NCBI RefSeq assembly: GCF_010731655.1 | Contig: NZ_AP022619.1 | Span: 5,828,001 to 5,892,000, forward strand | DNA length: 64,000 bases | DNA from: Mycobacterium paraseoulense | GTDB lineage: Bacteria > Actinomycetota > Actinomycetes > Mycobacteriales > Mycobacteriaceae | Direction of reading: 5' to 3' | Shown: in pieces, positions 55,544 to 63,484 of the stretch | Numbering within the stretch: position 1 is the stretch's first letter | How the letters are laid out: each line of letters opens with the position of its first letter | The notes under the pieces: generated by a model | What the model was told of the DNA's origin: nothing | Databases searched by the model: none | The model's input: only the letters and a program-made list of their open reading frames with translations | Position numbers and translations under genes: made by a program

Positions 55544-56869
55544 TCACGAGTTTGCAGGGCTGCGGTGAGCGTCCAGGGGTTCGATTTCGTCGGGGGAGAA
55601 ATACAGGTAACGGCCGTACCAGTCGTGCAGGTCGGCGGCGGGGTCGTCCTCGACGACGACCGCCACGTGCTTGTTGCCCTCGACGTCGGAGTGCACGGAG
55701 GTCACACGGGCGGTCTTGCCGGCCACGAAGATGTCTTGCGCGTCGGCGTTGCGTCTCGGCCGCAACCGTACCCGGCTGTCGCGCGCCACCCGAATCCCGT
55801 TCACCAGCACGGCATCGATCTCCGGACGAACCGCGTTGTCGGCCAATGGATCCCACCAGTCGACCCCCTCCGGGATCTCCGGGACCAGGCCCGAGATCGC
55901 GTGGGGATCGCGCAGCACGCCGTGCAGCCGCGCCATCGCCTCGGGTGACATTGCGTCGCACTGGTCGATGATCCGCGCCGCGCGCGGGTCGGTGGCGCGG
56001 GCCTGCGCCTTCTCCTCGTCCGTCATGGTCATCACGCGCAGGGTGAGGATCTCGTCGATCTCCGTGCAGTCGTACAGGGCGGTGTCGCTCTGTTCGGCGA
56101 CCTCGGGGTGGTCGTAGAGGATGATCGGCGAGATCAGCAGCAGGTTCCGGGCGCCGGGTGGGCCGGCCAGCACGGGGAAACAGCGGTGCTGACCGCAGCG
56201 GGACACCGCGTCGGACGCCGCCGGGGGCGGCTCGAGCAGCGAGACGAACTGCCCTTCGGCGATCTCGGCGATGAGGTGCGTTCCGATCATGGACCGCGCG
56301 ATCGAGTCGTTCTTGTCGACCGCGCCGTCGCCGACGTTGCTGACCCGCACCGACACCCGGCACAGGTCGCCGTCCGCCTCGCTCGCGACCGTCAGCACGC
56401 CGCGCACCTCCCGTCGTTGGCGCACCAGGCGACCACCATCGAGGAGCTCGATGTCGGTGCCCCCATCCGCCGTCACCGACAGTGTCCACGGCCGGCCGTC
56501 CAACGCGACAGGGCCGAAGGACCTTTCGCATTCGACCGCCTCGTCCCAGGTGAGCCAGGACCCGCCGGCGGTCGTCAGCTGCTCGACGGGCCGGTATTCG
56601 CCGGGGGCGACTTCGCGCTCGGCGCGGCGGTGCTGCAACTGCAGGAACCGCACCGCCAGGCTCAGCTCCCGGGCGCCGTCGACCAGGAACTGCGCCGACA
56701 GGGTGGCGTCCTCTCCCAGGCCGGCTTCGGCGGCCCCGGGCGGTCCCAGAACGCCGAATTGCCAGCGTGATTGGTTCTTGCTCGACGTCCCGCGGTACGG
56801 GTAGAGCAGGTAGCCCTCGTAGAGCACCGCGTCGGCGACGGCGCGGGCCCGGTCCCGATCCCCGGTCAC
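55544..56869 (-). CDS. hydrogenase-locus protein of unknown function, 441 residues
   Basis: GTG start at 56869, overlapping the DUF6084 stop (GTGA). The first two thirds look beta-rich (LYEGYLLYPYRGTSSKNQSRWQFGVL; VRVSNVGDGAVDKNDSIARSMIGTHLIAEI), the last third has LRPRRNADAQDIFVAGKTARVTSVHSDVEGNKHVAVVVEDDP, an SH3-like strand set. No catalytic motif was found. It is conserved in position in high-affinity hydrogenase operons, so assembly or electron-transfer roles are inferred. Confidence 0.75.
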   Translation of the reverse strand: MTGDRDRARAVADAVLYEGYLLYPYRGTSSKNQSRWQFGVLGPPGAAEAGLGEDATLSAQFLVDGARELSLAVRFLQLQHRRAEREVAPGEYRPVEQLTTAGGSWLTWDEAVECERSFGPVALDGRPWTLSVTADGGTDIELLDGGRLVRQRREVRGVLTVASEADGDLCRVSVRVSNVGDGAVDKNDSIARSMIGTHLIAEIAEGQFVSLLEPPPAASDAVSRCGQHRCFPVLAGPPGARNLLLISPIILYDHPEVAEQSDTALYDCTEIDEILTLRVMTMTDEEKAQARATDPRAARIIDQCDAMSPEAMARLHGVLRDPHAISGLVPEIPEGVDWWDPLADNAVRPEIDAVLVNGIRVARDSRVRLRPRRNADAQDIFVAGKTARVTSVHSDVEGNKHVAVVVEDDPAADLHDWYGRYLYFSPDEIEPLDAHRSPANS

Positions 56870-57516
56870 AGCGCCGTCTCCCGGTCCGCGTCGAGCAGCG
56901 AGGTGATCGCGTGGTCGAGGTCGAGCAGACCGTGCGCCGACTTGTAGGCGGCCAGCGCGGCGATGGTTTCGTGACTCAACCGCAGCCATCCGGCGTTCGG
57001 GTAGTGCTGGGCGATCAGCTGCCGCCAGACCGCGACGGGCATGTCGTAGCGGTCTTCGCAGTCCCACGGGACTTGCTGGACGGAAAACCCGCGGTCGGAT
57101 TTGACGAAAATCGTTCCGCTGAACAGGAATTGGAGGGGCATGGCGCCGTCGCGCAGCGCGTGCAGGTATTTGGCCGCGGCGACCTCGAAGTCGTAGGTGC
57201 AATCCAGCGGCAGCGCCACCGTCGTGTTGCCGGTGAACCCCTGCACCATCGCGGTGCAGTGCTGCCAGAGGAAGGTGCGCTGGGTGCTCGCCCACCGCTC
57301 GCGCGGCCCGAACAGGTCCGTCAACCCGGCGGCCTCGTCGTCGGAGTAGGACCGCCGCAGCGGCTCGATGCGGACCTGGCAGCGCAGGGCGATCGCGTGC
57401 ACGGGGTCCATCACCTGCGATCCGCCGGTGGCCACGGCGACCCGGGCGGTCAGCACCGGGGTGACGGTGTACGGTTCGGGCGCCACGTCCAGCACGGAGA
57501 AGTCGATGTCCATCAT
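56866..57516 (-). CDS. DUF6084 hydrogenase-locus protein
   Basis: 216 residues from ATG 57516. LRCQVRIEPLRRSYSDDEAAGLTDLFGPRERWASTQRTFLWQH and LPLDCTYDFEVAAAKYLHAL, then the short FSVQQVPWDCED, are characteristic blocks. There are no membrane segments. Its start overlaps the DUF5947 stop (ATGA) and its stop overlaps the next start, so the three are made together. Confidence 0.8.
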   Translation of the reverse strand: MMDIDFSVLDVAPEPYTVTPVLTARVAVATGGSQVMDPVHAIALRCQVRIEPLRRSYSDDEAAGLTDLFGPRERWASTQRTFLWQHCTAMVQGFTGNTTVALPLDCTYDFEVAAAKYLHALRDGAMPLQFLFSGTIFVKSDRGFSVQQVPWDCEDRYDMPVAVWRQLIAQHYPNAGWLRLSHETIAALAAYKSAHGLLDLDHAITSLLDADRETAL

Positions 57517-58139
57517 GGCGGTGTCATCACTGCGCGCGCTTCGAGGTGGGCGAAGAAGTCGTCGATGAACTCGCGCGCCTGCTGCCCGCCGTCGAACCCA
57601 CGCCAGAGCAGGCGGAGCCGCCCGACGAATTCGTAGCAGGCGTCGACGGGGACGAGGTAGCTCTGCGGCGGACCCGATTCGGGCACCCGGACCAAGAGCG
57701 CCTCGACGTCGTCGGCCAGCAGGCCCACCCGCGCGTCGGCGCCCCTGAGCGCGTCCCAAACATCCAGCGCCAGCTCGGATTCGCAGGCCCCGGCCGGCCC
57801 GGGGTAGAAGGCGACGGTGCGCCCGAGCGCGGAGTTGGTGAAGAAGAAGGCGACGCCCACCGGGATCTGCAGCGCCTCCCAGGCGCGCCGGTCCAGCGCG
57901 AAGTCGGGGAAGGACAGATATCGGTCGGGCACCGCGCGGTAGCGGAGCTCGGCCCGGGAGTCGGTGAACAGCAGGTAGCAGGCGCGGCACACGCACATCA
58001 GCTGGCGGTCGGCCACATTGACCACGTGCTGGTGTTCGTCGGCGATCGATTCCGAGCACATCTCGCACCGCTCGCCGGCCGGTTCGGGGGCCGGCCGGTT
58101 GCTGCGGATCTGGGTGAGCACCTCGTACGGGGTCGTCAT
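57513..58139 (-). CDS. DUF5947 hydrogenase-locus protein
   Basis: 208 residues from ATG 58139. A Cys-rich zinc-ribbon-like module ERCEMCSE...CVCRACYLLF (residues 23-57) precedes an alpha/beta domain with ALQIPVGVAFFFTNSALGRTVAFYPGPAGACES. Metal or Fe-S binding is likely. It overlaps the NifU/Rieske fusion stop by four bases. Confidence 0.82.
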   Translation of the reverse strand: MTTPYEVLTQIRSNRPAPEPAGERCEMCSESIADEHQHVVNVADRQLMCVCRACYLLFTDSRAELRYRAVPDRYLSFPDFALDRRAWEALQIPVGVAFFFTNSALGRTVAFYPGPAGACESELALDVWDALRGADARVGLLADDVEALLVRVPESGPPQSYLVPVDACYEFVGRLRLLWRGFDGGQQAREFIDDFFAHLEARAVMTPP

Positions 58140-59014
58140 GCCGGGGCGCCCATCGTCTCGGGCCGCAACGCCACCGACAGCACGCCGTCGCGCGCCAACA
58201 GCGGCAGGGGATCCAGGTGCGCCGCGACGTTCACCCCGGCGCCCGCATGCACGACGTCGAACAGCGATCCGCAGCGGGGGCATTCGAGTAGCGACTGCCG
58301 CAGCGCCGCACCGGCGAGCGTGTCGTCACAGACGGGGCAGTGGTCGCGGTAGGCGAAGGTCCGGTCGTCGACGCGGCAGGCCAGCAGCGTCGTTCCGTCG
58401 ACCTGATAGCCCGCGACCTCGCCGGGCGACAGCTCGGCCAGCTCGGGCATTCCGTGCCAGGTGCCGGGGCCGTTCGAATGCAGGTGTGTCAGCAGGGATT
58501 CGGCGGGGATGACGCCCGCGGTGGCGGCGTCTGCGGGCACCACCTCGATCGACGAGACCTCGGGCGCCGCCGCGCGGACCGCGTCCTGGACCGCCAGTTC
58601 CAACGTCACCGCCGACGACGGGCAGCTCTTGCAACTGCCGGTGAACGCCAACCGCACCGTGTCGCCGTCGACTCCGATCAGGTCGACGTCCCCGCCGTGC
58701 GAGCCCAGGTAGGGCCGCACCCGGTCGAGCGCCTCGGACACCCGGCGGTGCACGTCGTGCGGGTGCAGGCCGTGGACAAGGAGCAGGCTGGCCACCAGGT
58801 CGTCGGTGGCCAGCCGCTCGGCCAGGCCGGGGCCTGGTCCGTCCTGAACCAGCAGCATGATCCGCTCCAGCCCGGCCCCGTAGAGCCCGACCACCTCGCG
58901 GACCAACTCCCTCGCGCGTTCCTGCGCGGCCGCGCCGCCCGCCGCGCAGGAATCCAGCAGGGTCTGGATCCGATCGCCCGCCGTGCGCCATTTCGCGTCG
59001 TTGTCCGATGTCAT
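58136..59014 (-). CDS. NifU-like/Rieske-like fusion protein
   Basis: 292 residues from ATG 59014, which has GGAGGA seven bases upstream; ATG 59041 would add nine residues. Domains: an N-terminal helical region; a NifU C-terminal domain with the CxxC in TGSCKSCPSSAVTLELAVQDAV; and a C-terminal Rieske-like module with CPVCDDTL...CPRCGSLFDV, where the usual CxH pairs are CxxC. It probably delivers Fe-S clusters to the small subunit or acts as an electron carrier. Confidence 0.85.
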   Translation of the reverse strand: MTSDNDAKWRTAGDRIQTLLDSCAAGGAAAQERARELVREVVGLYGAGLERIMLLVQDGPGPGLAERLATDDLVASLLLVHGLHPHDVHRRVSEALDRVRPYLGSHGGDVDLIGVDGDTVRLAFTGSCKSCPSSAVTLELAVQDAVRAAAPEVSSIEVVPADAATAGVIPAESLLTHLHSNGPGTWHGMPELAELSPGEVAGYQVDGTTLLACRVDDRTFAYRDHCPVCDDTLAGAALRQSLLECPRCGSLFDVVHAGAGVNVAAHLDPLPLLARDGVLSVALRPETMGAPA

Positions 59015-59069
59015 CGGGGGTTCCTCCGGGCGATCCGCCATGCGTCCTCCGTTAATGTGACGACCCCCT

Positions 59070-59101
59070 GCGCCCGGCTTCGCCGCGCTTGCGATCGTCA
59101 C
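59070..59101 (-). repeat. intergenic repeat, unit 2
   Basis: GCGCCCGGCTTCGCCGCGCT then TGCGATCGTCAC overlaps the stop of the large-subunit gene and extends into the gap before the NifU/Rieske fusion. It is the partner of 49671-49703. Confidence 0.6.
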
Positions 59102-60897
59102 TCCCCGACGGGTGACTGTGTTGGCGTGTGCAGTCTGTCGAGGGTCTTGCCCTTGCCCAGGTACATGTGCACGCCGCAGGGCAGGCACGGGTCGAAGCTG
59201 CGCACCGTGCGCATGACGTCGATGCCCTTGAAGTTCTCGCGGCTGTTCTCCTCGAAGATGGGCTGGCCCTGCACCGCGTCCTCGTAGGGCCCCGGCGTCC
59301 CGTAGCTGTCGCGCGGGTTGGCGTTCCACGGCGTGGGCGGGTACGGGTGGTAGTTGGCGATCTTGCCGTCCCGGATCACCAGGTGGTGGCTGAGCACGCC
59401 GCGGACCGCCTCGGTGAAGCCGCAGCCGATCGCCTCGTCGGGCACCTCGAAGCGCTCCCACGTCTTGGTGCGGCCGGCACGGATCTCGGCGAGCGCCTTC
59501 TCCGCGAAGTGCAGCGCGCACGCCGCCGCGTAGGCCTGGAAGTAGGTGCGCGCCCGGTCCCGTTCGATCGTGTTGCTGCCGTACTTGGGCACCTTCCACT
59601 CGAACTCGACCGGGCCCTTGAGCGCGGTCTTGGGCAGGTTGATCTTGACGCTGTTGCCGGTCGCCTTGACGTAGCCGATGTCGACCAGGCCGGCCAGCGC
59701 GGTCGCCCACAACCGGGCCAGGGGGCCGCCGCCGGTGTCCAGCGCCAGGTGGTCCGTGCCGTCGAACCAGCGCGGCGACATCACCCAGCTGTACTTGCCG
59801 CCGTCCATGTCGCGCTTCTGCGGGTGCGGGTTGGTGTGCTGGTTCCAGGGGTGGCGCCGGTCCACCTGGTTGCCGAGGGGGTCGGTCTTGACGAACATCT
59901 CCTGGTCGGTCCAGTCGTCGTAATACGAACTGCCCAAGAGGATCCGGATGCCGAGGTTGATGTCCACCAGCGAGTGGGTGAGGAGTTTGCCGTCGACCAC
60001 CACACCCGGGGTGACGAACATCGCGTTGCCCCAGCGCTCCATGTCCTTGTATTCGAAGTTGCACACCTCGGGGTCCTGGAAGGAGCCCCAGCAGCCCAGC
60101 AGCGTGCGGCGCAGCCCGACCTTCTCGTAGCCGGGCAGCGCGTCGTAGAAGAAGTCGAACAGGTCGTCGTGCATCGGCACGACCTTCTTCATGAACTCGA
60201 CGTAGCGCATCAGCCGGGTCATGTAGTCGGTCATCAGCTGGATGGTCGCGACGGTGCCCACCCCGCCGGGGTACAGCGTGGACGGGTGCACGTGGCGACC
60301 CTCCATGAGGCAGAACATCTCCCGAGTCCAGCGGCTGACCACCAGCGCCTCCCGGTAGAACTCGCCGCTGAACGGGTTGAGCGAGCGCATGATGTCGGCG
60401 ATGGTGCGGTACCCGTGCGCGTCGGCGTGCGGCGCCTGAGTCTTCTCCGCCAGGGAGAGCACGCTCGGGTTGGTCTCGGAGACCATCTTCTCGCAGAAGT
60501 CCACGCCGACCAGGTTCTCCTGGAAGATGTTGTGGTCGAACATGTATTCCGCGGCCTCGCCGAGGTTGACGATCCACTCGCCCAGGTGTGGCGGCTTGAC
60601 CCCGTACGCCATGTTCTGCGCGTAGCACGAGCACGTGGCGTGGTTGTCGCCGCAGATGCCGCAGATCCGGCTGGTGATGAAGTGGGCGTCGCGAGGGTCC
60701 TTGCCCTTCATGAAGATCGAGTAGCCGCGGAAGATCGACGAGGTGCTGTGGCACTCGACGACTTCCTTGTTCTCGAAGTCGATCTTGGTGTAGATGCCCA
60801 GGCTGCCGACGATCCTGGTGATCGGGTCCCAGGCCATGTCGACCAGTTGGCCGGGTTCCCGGTTGGCGTGGGTGGGCTCCGGAATGATGGTTGTCAT
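59098..60897 (-). CDS. hhyL: [NiFe]-hydrogenase large subunit, group 1h type
   Basis: 599 residues. The nickel ligands are RICGICGDNHATCS (C79 and C82) near the N terminus and DPCLPCGVHM (C571, C574, H577) near the C terminus. A 22-residue tail after His577 is the part removed by the endopeptidase. GDNHATCSCYAQNMAYGVKP is typical of the high-affinity actinobacterial group 1h (also called group 5), which scavenges atmospheric H2. The partner small subunit is 80 bases upstream. Confidence 0.93.
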   Translation of the reverse strand: MTTIIPEPTHANREPGQLVDMAWDPITRIVGSLGIYTKIDFENKEVVECHSTSSIFRGYSIFMKGKDPRDAHFITSRICGICGDNHATCSCYAQNMAYGVKPPHLGEWIVNLGEAAEYMFDHNIFQENLVGVDFCEKMVSETNPSVLSLAEKTQAPHADAHGYRTIADIMRSLNPFSGEFYREALVVSRWTREMFCLMEGRHVHPSTLYPGGVGTVATIQLMTDYMTRLMRYVEFMKKVVPMHDDLFDFFYDALPGYEKVGLRRTLLGCWGSFQDPEVCNFEYKDMERWGNAMFVTPGVVVDGKLLTHSLVDINLGIRILLGSSYYDDWTDQEMFVKTDPLGNQVDRRHPWNQHTNPHPQKRDMDGGKYSWVMSPRWFDGTDHLALDTGGGPLARLWATALAGLVDIGYVKATGNSVKINLPKTALKGPVEFEWKVPKYGSNTIERDRARTYFQAYAAACALHFAEKALAEIRAGRTKTWERFEVPDEAIGCGFTEAVRGVLSHHLVIRDGKIANYHPYPPTPWNANPRDSYGTPGPYEDAVQGQPIFEENSRENFKGIDVMRTVRSFDPCLPCGVHMYLGKGKTLDRLHTPTQSPVGE

Positions 60898-60978
60898 CGC
60901 GCTTCTTCTTCCCGCTGTGGGCTGTTCGGCCTGAGGGTTCAGGCGATGGGGACGACGCGCACCCGACCTGGTAGTCGC

Positions 60979-62034
60979 CTACCAGGTGCGGCGCGCCCCG
61001 GTGGTGAGTTGGTTACCGGTGTGGCGCCACCGAGGTTCCTTGTCGACGGTGCGCGCCGTGATACCCCTCAAATTGCGAATCACGGTGCCGTACAGGCCCG
61101 ATGCGGCGCTGGAGAACTTGCCCCCCGGCGGTTCGTCCATGAACGGCATGAACTTGTCGGGGAAGCCCGGCATCGTGCATCCGATGCAGATCCCGCCCAC
61201 GTTGGGGCAGCCGCCGACACCGTTGATCCATCCCCGCTTGGGCACGTTGCATTTGACCACTGGGCCCCAACAGCCAAGCTTGACAATGCATTTCGGCGAT
61301 CCGTATTCGGTGGCGAAGTCGCCCTGCTCGTAGTAGCCCGCCCGGTCACAGCCTTCGTGGACGGTGGCGCCGAACAACCAGGTGGGGCGCAGCGCGTCGT
61401 CGAGCGGAATCATCGGCGCCTGGCCGGTCGCCATGTAGAGCAGATAGGTCAGCGTCTCCGACAGGTTGTCGGGATGGATCGGGCAACCGGGCACACACAC
61501 GATCGGGATGCCGGCCTTGCTCTTCCAGTCCCAGCCGAGGTAGTCGGGTACCCCCATCGCCCCCGTCGGGTTGCCGGCCATTGCGTGGATGCCCCCGTAG
61601 GTGGCGCAGGTCCCGACCGCGACGATCGCGGTGGCCTTGGGCGACAACCGGTCGAGCCACTCGCTGGTGGTCATCGGCTGGCCGGTGGCCGGGTCGTTGC
61701 CGAACCCGCACCAATAGCCCTCGTCCTTGATCTTCTCGTTGGGGATGGATCCTTCGACGACGAGCACGAAGGGTTCCAGCTCGCCACGATCGGCTTTGAA
61801 GAACCAGGACAGGAAGTCGTCCGCCCCCCCGTTGGGTCCGCACTCGAAATCGATGAGCGGCCAGTGCACGGCGACCTTCGGCAGCCCCGGCAGAGCGCCC
61901 AAGGCGATCTCCTCGACGCTGGGTTGGGTGGCGGCAGTCAACGCCACCGAATCGCCGTCACAACTGAGCCCAGCATTGATCCATAGAACATGAATCAATG
62001 TTTCTTCCGCTTTGACTGCTGCTTCTGTTGGCAT
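60979..62034 (-). CDS. hhyS: [NiFe]-hydrogenase small subunit, group 1h type
   Basis: 351 residues. Proximal-cluster segment AGLSCDGDSVALT has Asp28 where other groups have Cys (CxxD), the group 1h hallmark linked to oxygen tolerance. Further ligands lie in VGTCATYGG, VPGCPIHP, HEGCDRAGYYEQGDF, KLGCWGPVVKCNVPKRGW and GGICIGCTMPGF. No Tat signal (RRxFxK) is present, so the enzyme likely faces the cytoplasm. The gene starts the structural operon. Confidence 0.93.
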   Translation of the reverse strand: MPTEAAVKAEETLIHVLWINAGLSCDGDSVALTAATQPSVEEIALGALPGLPKVAVHWPLIDFECGPNGGADDFLSWFFKADRGELEPFVLVVEGSIPNEKIKDEGYWCGFGNDPATGQPMTTSEWLDRLSPKATAIVAVGTCATYGGIHAMAGNPTGAMGVPDYLGWDWKSKAGIPIVCVPGCPIHPDNLSETLTYLLYMATGQAPMIPLDDALRPTWLFGATVHEGCDRAGYYEQGDFATEYGSPKCIVKLGCWGPVVKCNVPKRGWINGVGGCPNVGGICIGCTMPGFPDKFMPFMDEPPGGKFSSAASGLYGTVIRNLRGITARTVDKEPRWRHTGNQLTTGARRTW

Positions 62035-62264
62035 GCTGCAGCTTTCCGGGACCGGGCTGGGGCCCCTGCGCCGCCGGAGTCGACCGTCGGCCCACTTGCG
62101 CGGCGCTAATTTCCGGGTCTACTCCTCACCACCGGGCGTGTCAACGGTTCCGCGGCACCAACTGGTTAGACAACCGTTGCATCGCCCTGCCGTGCCGCCG
62201 CACGCGCACCCGGCGCCATGCGAAAAGTTCCGGCGTCCTGCAAAACCCTTGCAAGACGGACCGG
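62035..62264. other. promoter gap of the hydrogenase structural genes
   Basis: About 230 bases between the end of hypB and the start of the small subunit. It should hold the main hydrogenase promoter; no convincing sigma site or operator was picked out. Confidence 0.4.
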
Positions 62265-63035
62265 TTAGGCTCGCGGCTCGGCGGCGAAACGTCGCAGCCA
62301 GCCGAACCACGCGCCCATCCCGGCGCCGGTGCGCGCACTGAGCGGCAGGATCGTCGCCGCCGCATTGACCTGGCGCACATGGGAGATGTAGGTGTCGACG
62401 TCGACGTCGAGGTACGGAACCAAGTCAATCTTGTTGATCAACACCACATCCACCGACCGGAACATGACCGGGTACTTCAGCGGCTTGTCCTCGCCCTCGG
62501 TCACGGAGTAGACCATGGCCTTGGCGTGCTCGCCGACGTCGAACTCCGCCGGGCACACCAAGTTGCCCACGTTCTCGATGATGACCAGGTCCAGGGCGGG
62601 CAGGTCGAGCCCCGGCAGTGCCCGGTTCACCATCGGCGCGTCGAGATGGCACTCGCCGCCAAAACCGTTGCTGGTGTTGAGCAGTGACACCTGGGCGCCA
62701 CGACCGCTGAGCTTGGCCGCGTCCAGATCGGTGGCGATGTCACCCTCGATCACCCCGATCGCGATCTCACCGGCGAGCTCGTCGAGCGTGGCCTGCAGGA
62801 CGGTCGTCTTGCCCGAACCCGGTGAGCTCATCAGGTTGACGGTGCGCACCCCGTTGCTCTCGAACGCCGCCCGGTTGGCGTCGGCGAGCAGGTCGTTCTC
62901 GGCGAAGATCGCCTCCAGCACGTCGACGCGCTGCCTGCCGGTCTGGTACTGGCCGTGATCGCCGTGCCGATGATCGGGATCGTCGTGCTCGTGGGTGTGC
63001 ACGGTTCCGTCGTCATGCCGATGAAATCTACCCAT
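62265..63035 (-). CDS. hypB: nickel-inserting GTPase HypB
   Basis: 256 residues from ATG 63035; a TTG two codons earlier is not needed. An N-terminal His-rich stretch (HRHDDGTVHTHEHDDPDHRHGDHG) can store nickel. The GTPase has Walker A SSPGSGKTT, then VIEGDIATDLD, IENVGNLVCPAEFD and NKIDLVPYL. The dimer-site Cys-His is in GGECHLDA. It hands nickel to HypA and the large subunit. Confidence 0.95.
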   Translation of the reverse strand: MGRFHRHDDGTVHTHEHDDPDHRHGDHGQYQTGRQRVDVLEAIFAENDLLADANRAAFESNGVRTVNLMSSPGSGKTTVLQATLDELAGEIAIGVIEGDIATDLDAAKLSGRGAQVSLLNTSNGFGGECHLDAPMVNRALPGLDLPALDLVIIENVGNLVCPAEFDVGEHAKAMVYSVTEGEDKPLKYPVMFRSVDVVLINKIDLVPYLDVDVDTYISHVRQVNAAATILPLSARTGAGMGAWFGWLRRFAAEPRA

Positions 63036-63063
63036 GGTCAAATCCGTTCGGAGCAGGCGCTTT

Positions 63064-63399
63064 TCACGAGACGTCCAGCGACGTCACCAAGAATTCGTTG
63101 CCGCGCAACACCTCGACGTCCGAACTGTCGCATTGCGGACACCAGATCGACCAGGCCGACGTGATCTCCGATCGCCTGCCGCACGCCCGGCAGCGCACCT
63201 CGGCGGCGACGCACTCGAGTTCCAGCTCGGCCTCCGGCATGTCCTCGGCGTCCCGCACCAGGGTCCAGCAGAACGACAGCGACTCGGGCACCACCTGGCG
63301 AAGCGCCCCGATCCGAACCCGCACCACGTCGACGTGGCGGCCATCGGCATGCGTCTTGGCCACACCGGCGATCGCCTCGCACAGCGACAGCTCATGCAC
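63064..63399 (-). CDS. hypA: nickel chaperone HypA
   Basis: 111 residues. MHELSLCEAI supplies the nickel-binding His2; the zinc site is CRACGRRSE...WCPQCDSSDVEVL. It works with HypB, located 28 bases downstream in the same operon. Confidence 0.96.
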   Translation of the reverse strand: MHELSLCEAIAGVAKTHADGRHVDVVRVRIGALRQVVPESLSFCWTLVRDAEDMPEAELELECVAAEVRCRACGRRSEITSAWSIWCPQCDSSDVEVLRGNEFLVTSLDVS

Positions 63400-63484
63400 C
63401 GCCGATCACCGGCGTCCGCCCCAGGCTCATGAGCACTGTTCTACACCCGAACGCCCCGAGCGCGCAGCAGTGTTGGGTACCCGC

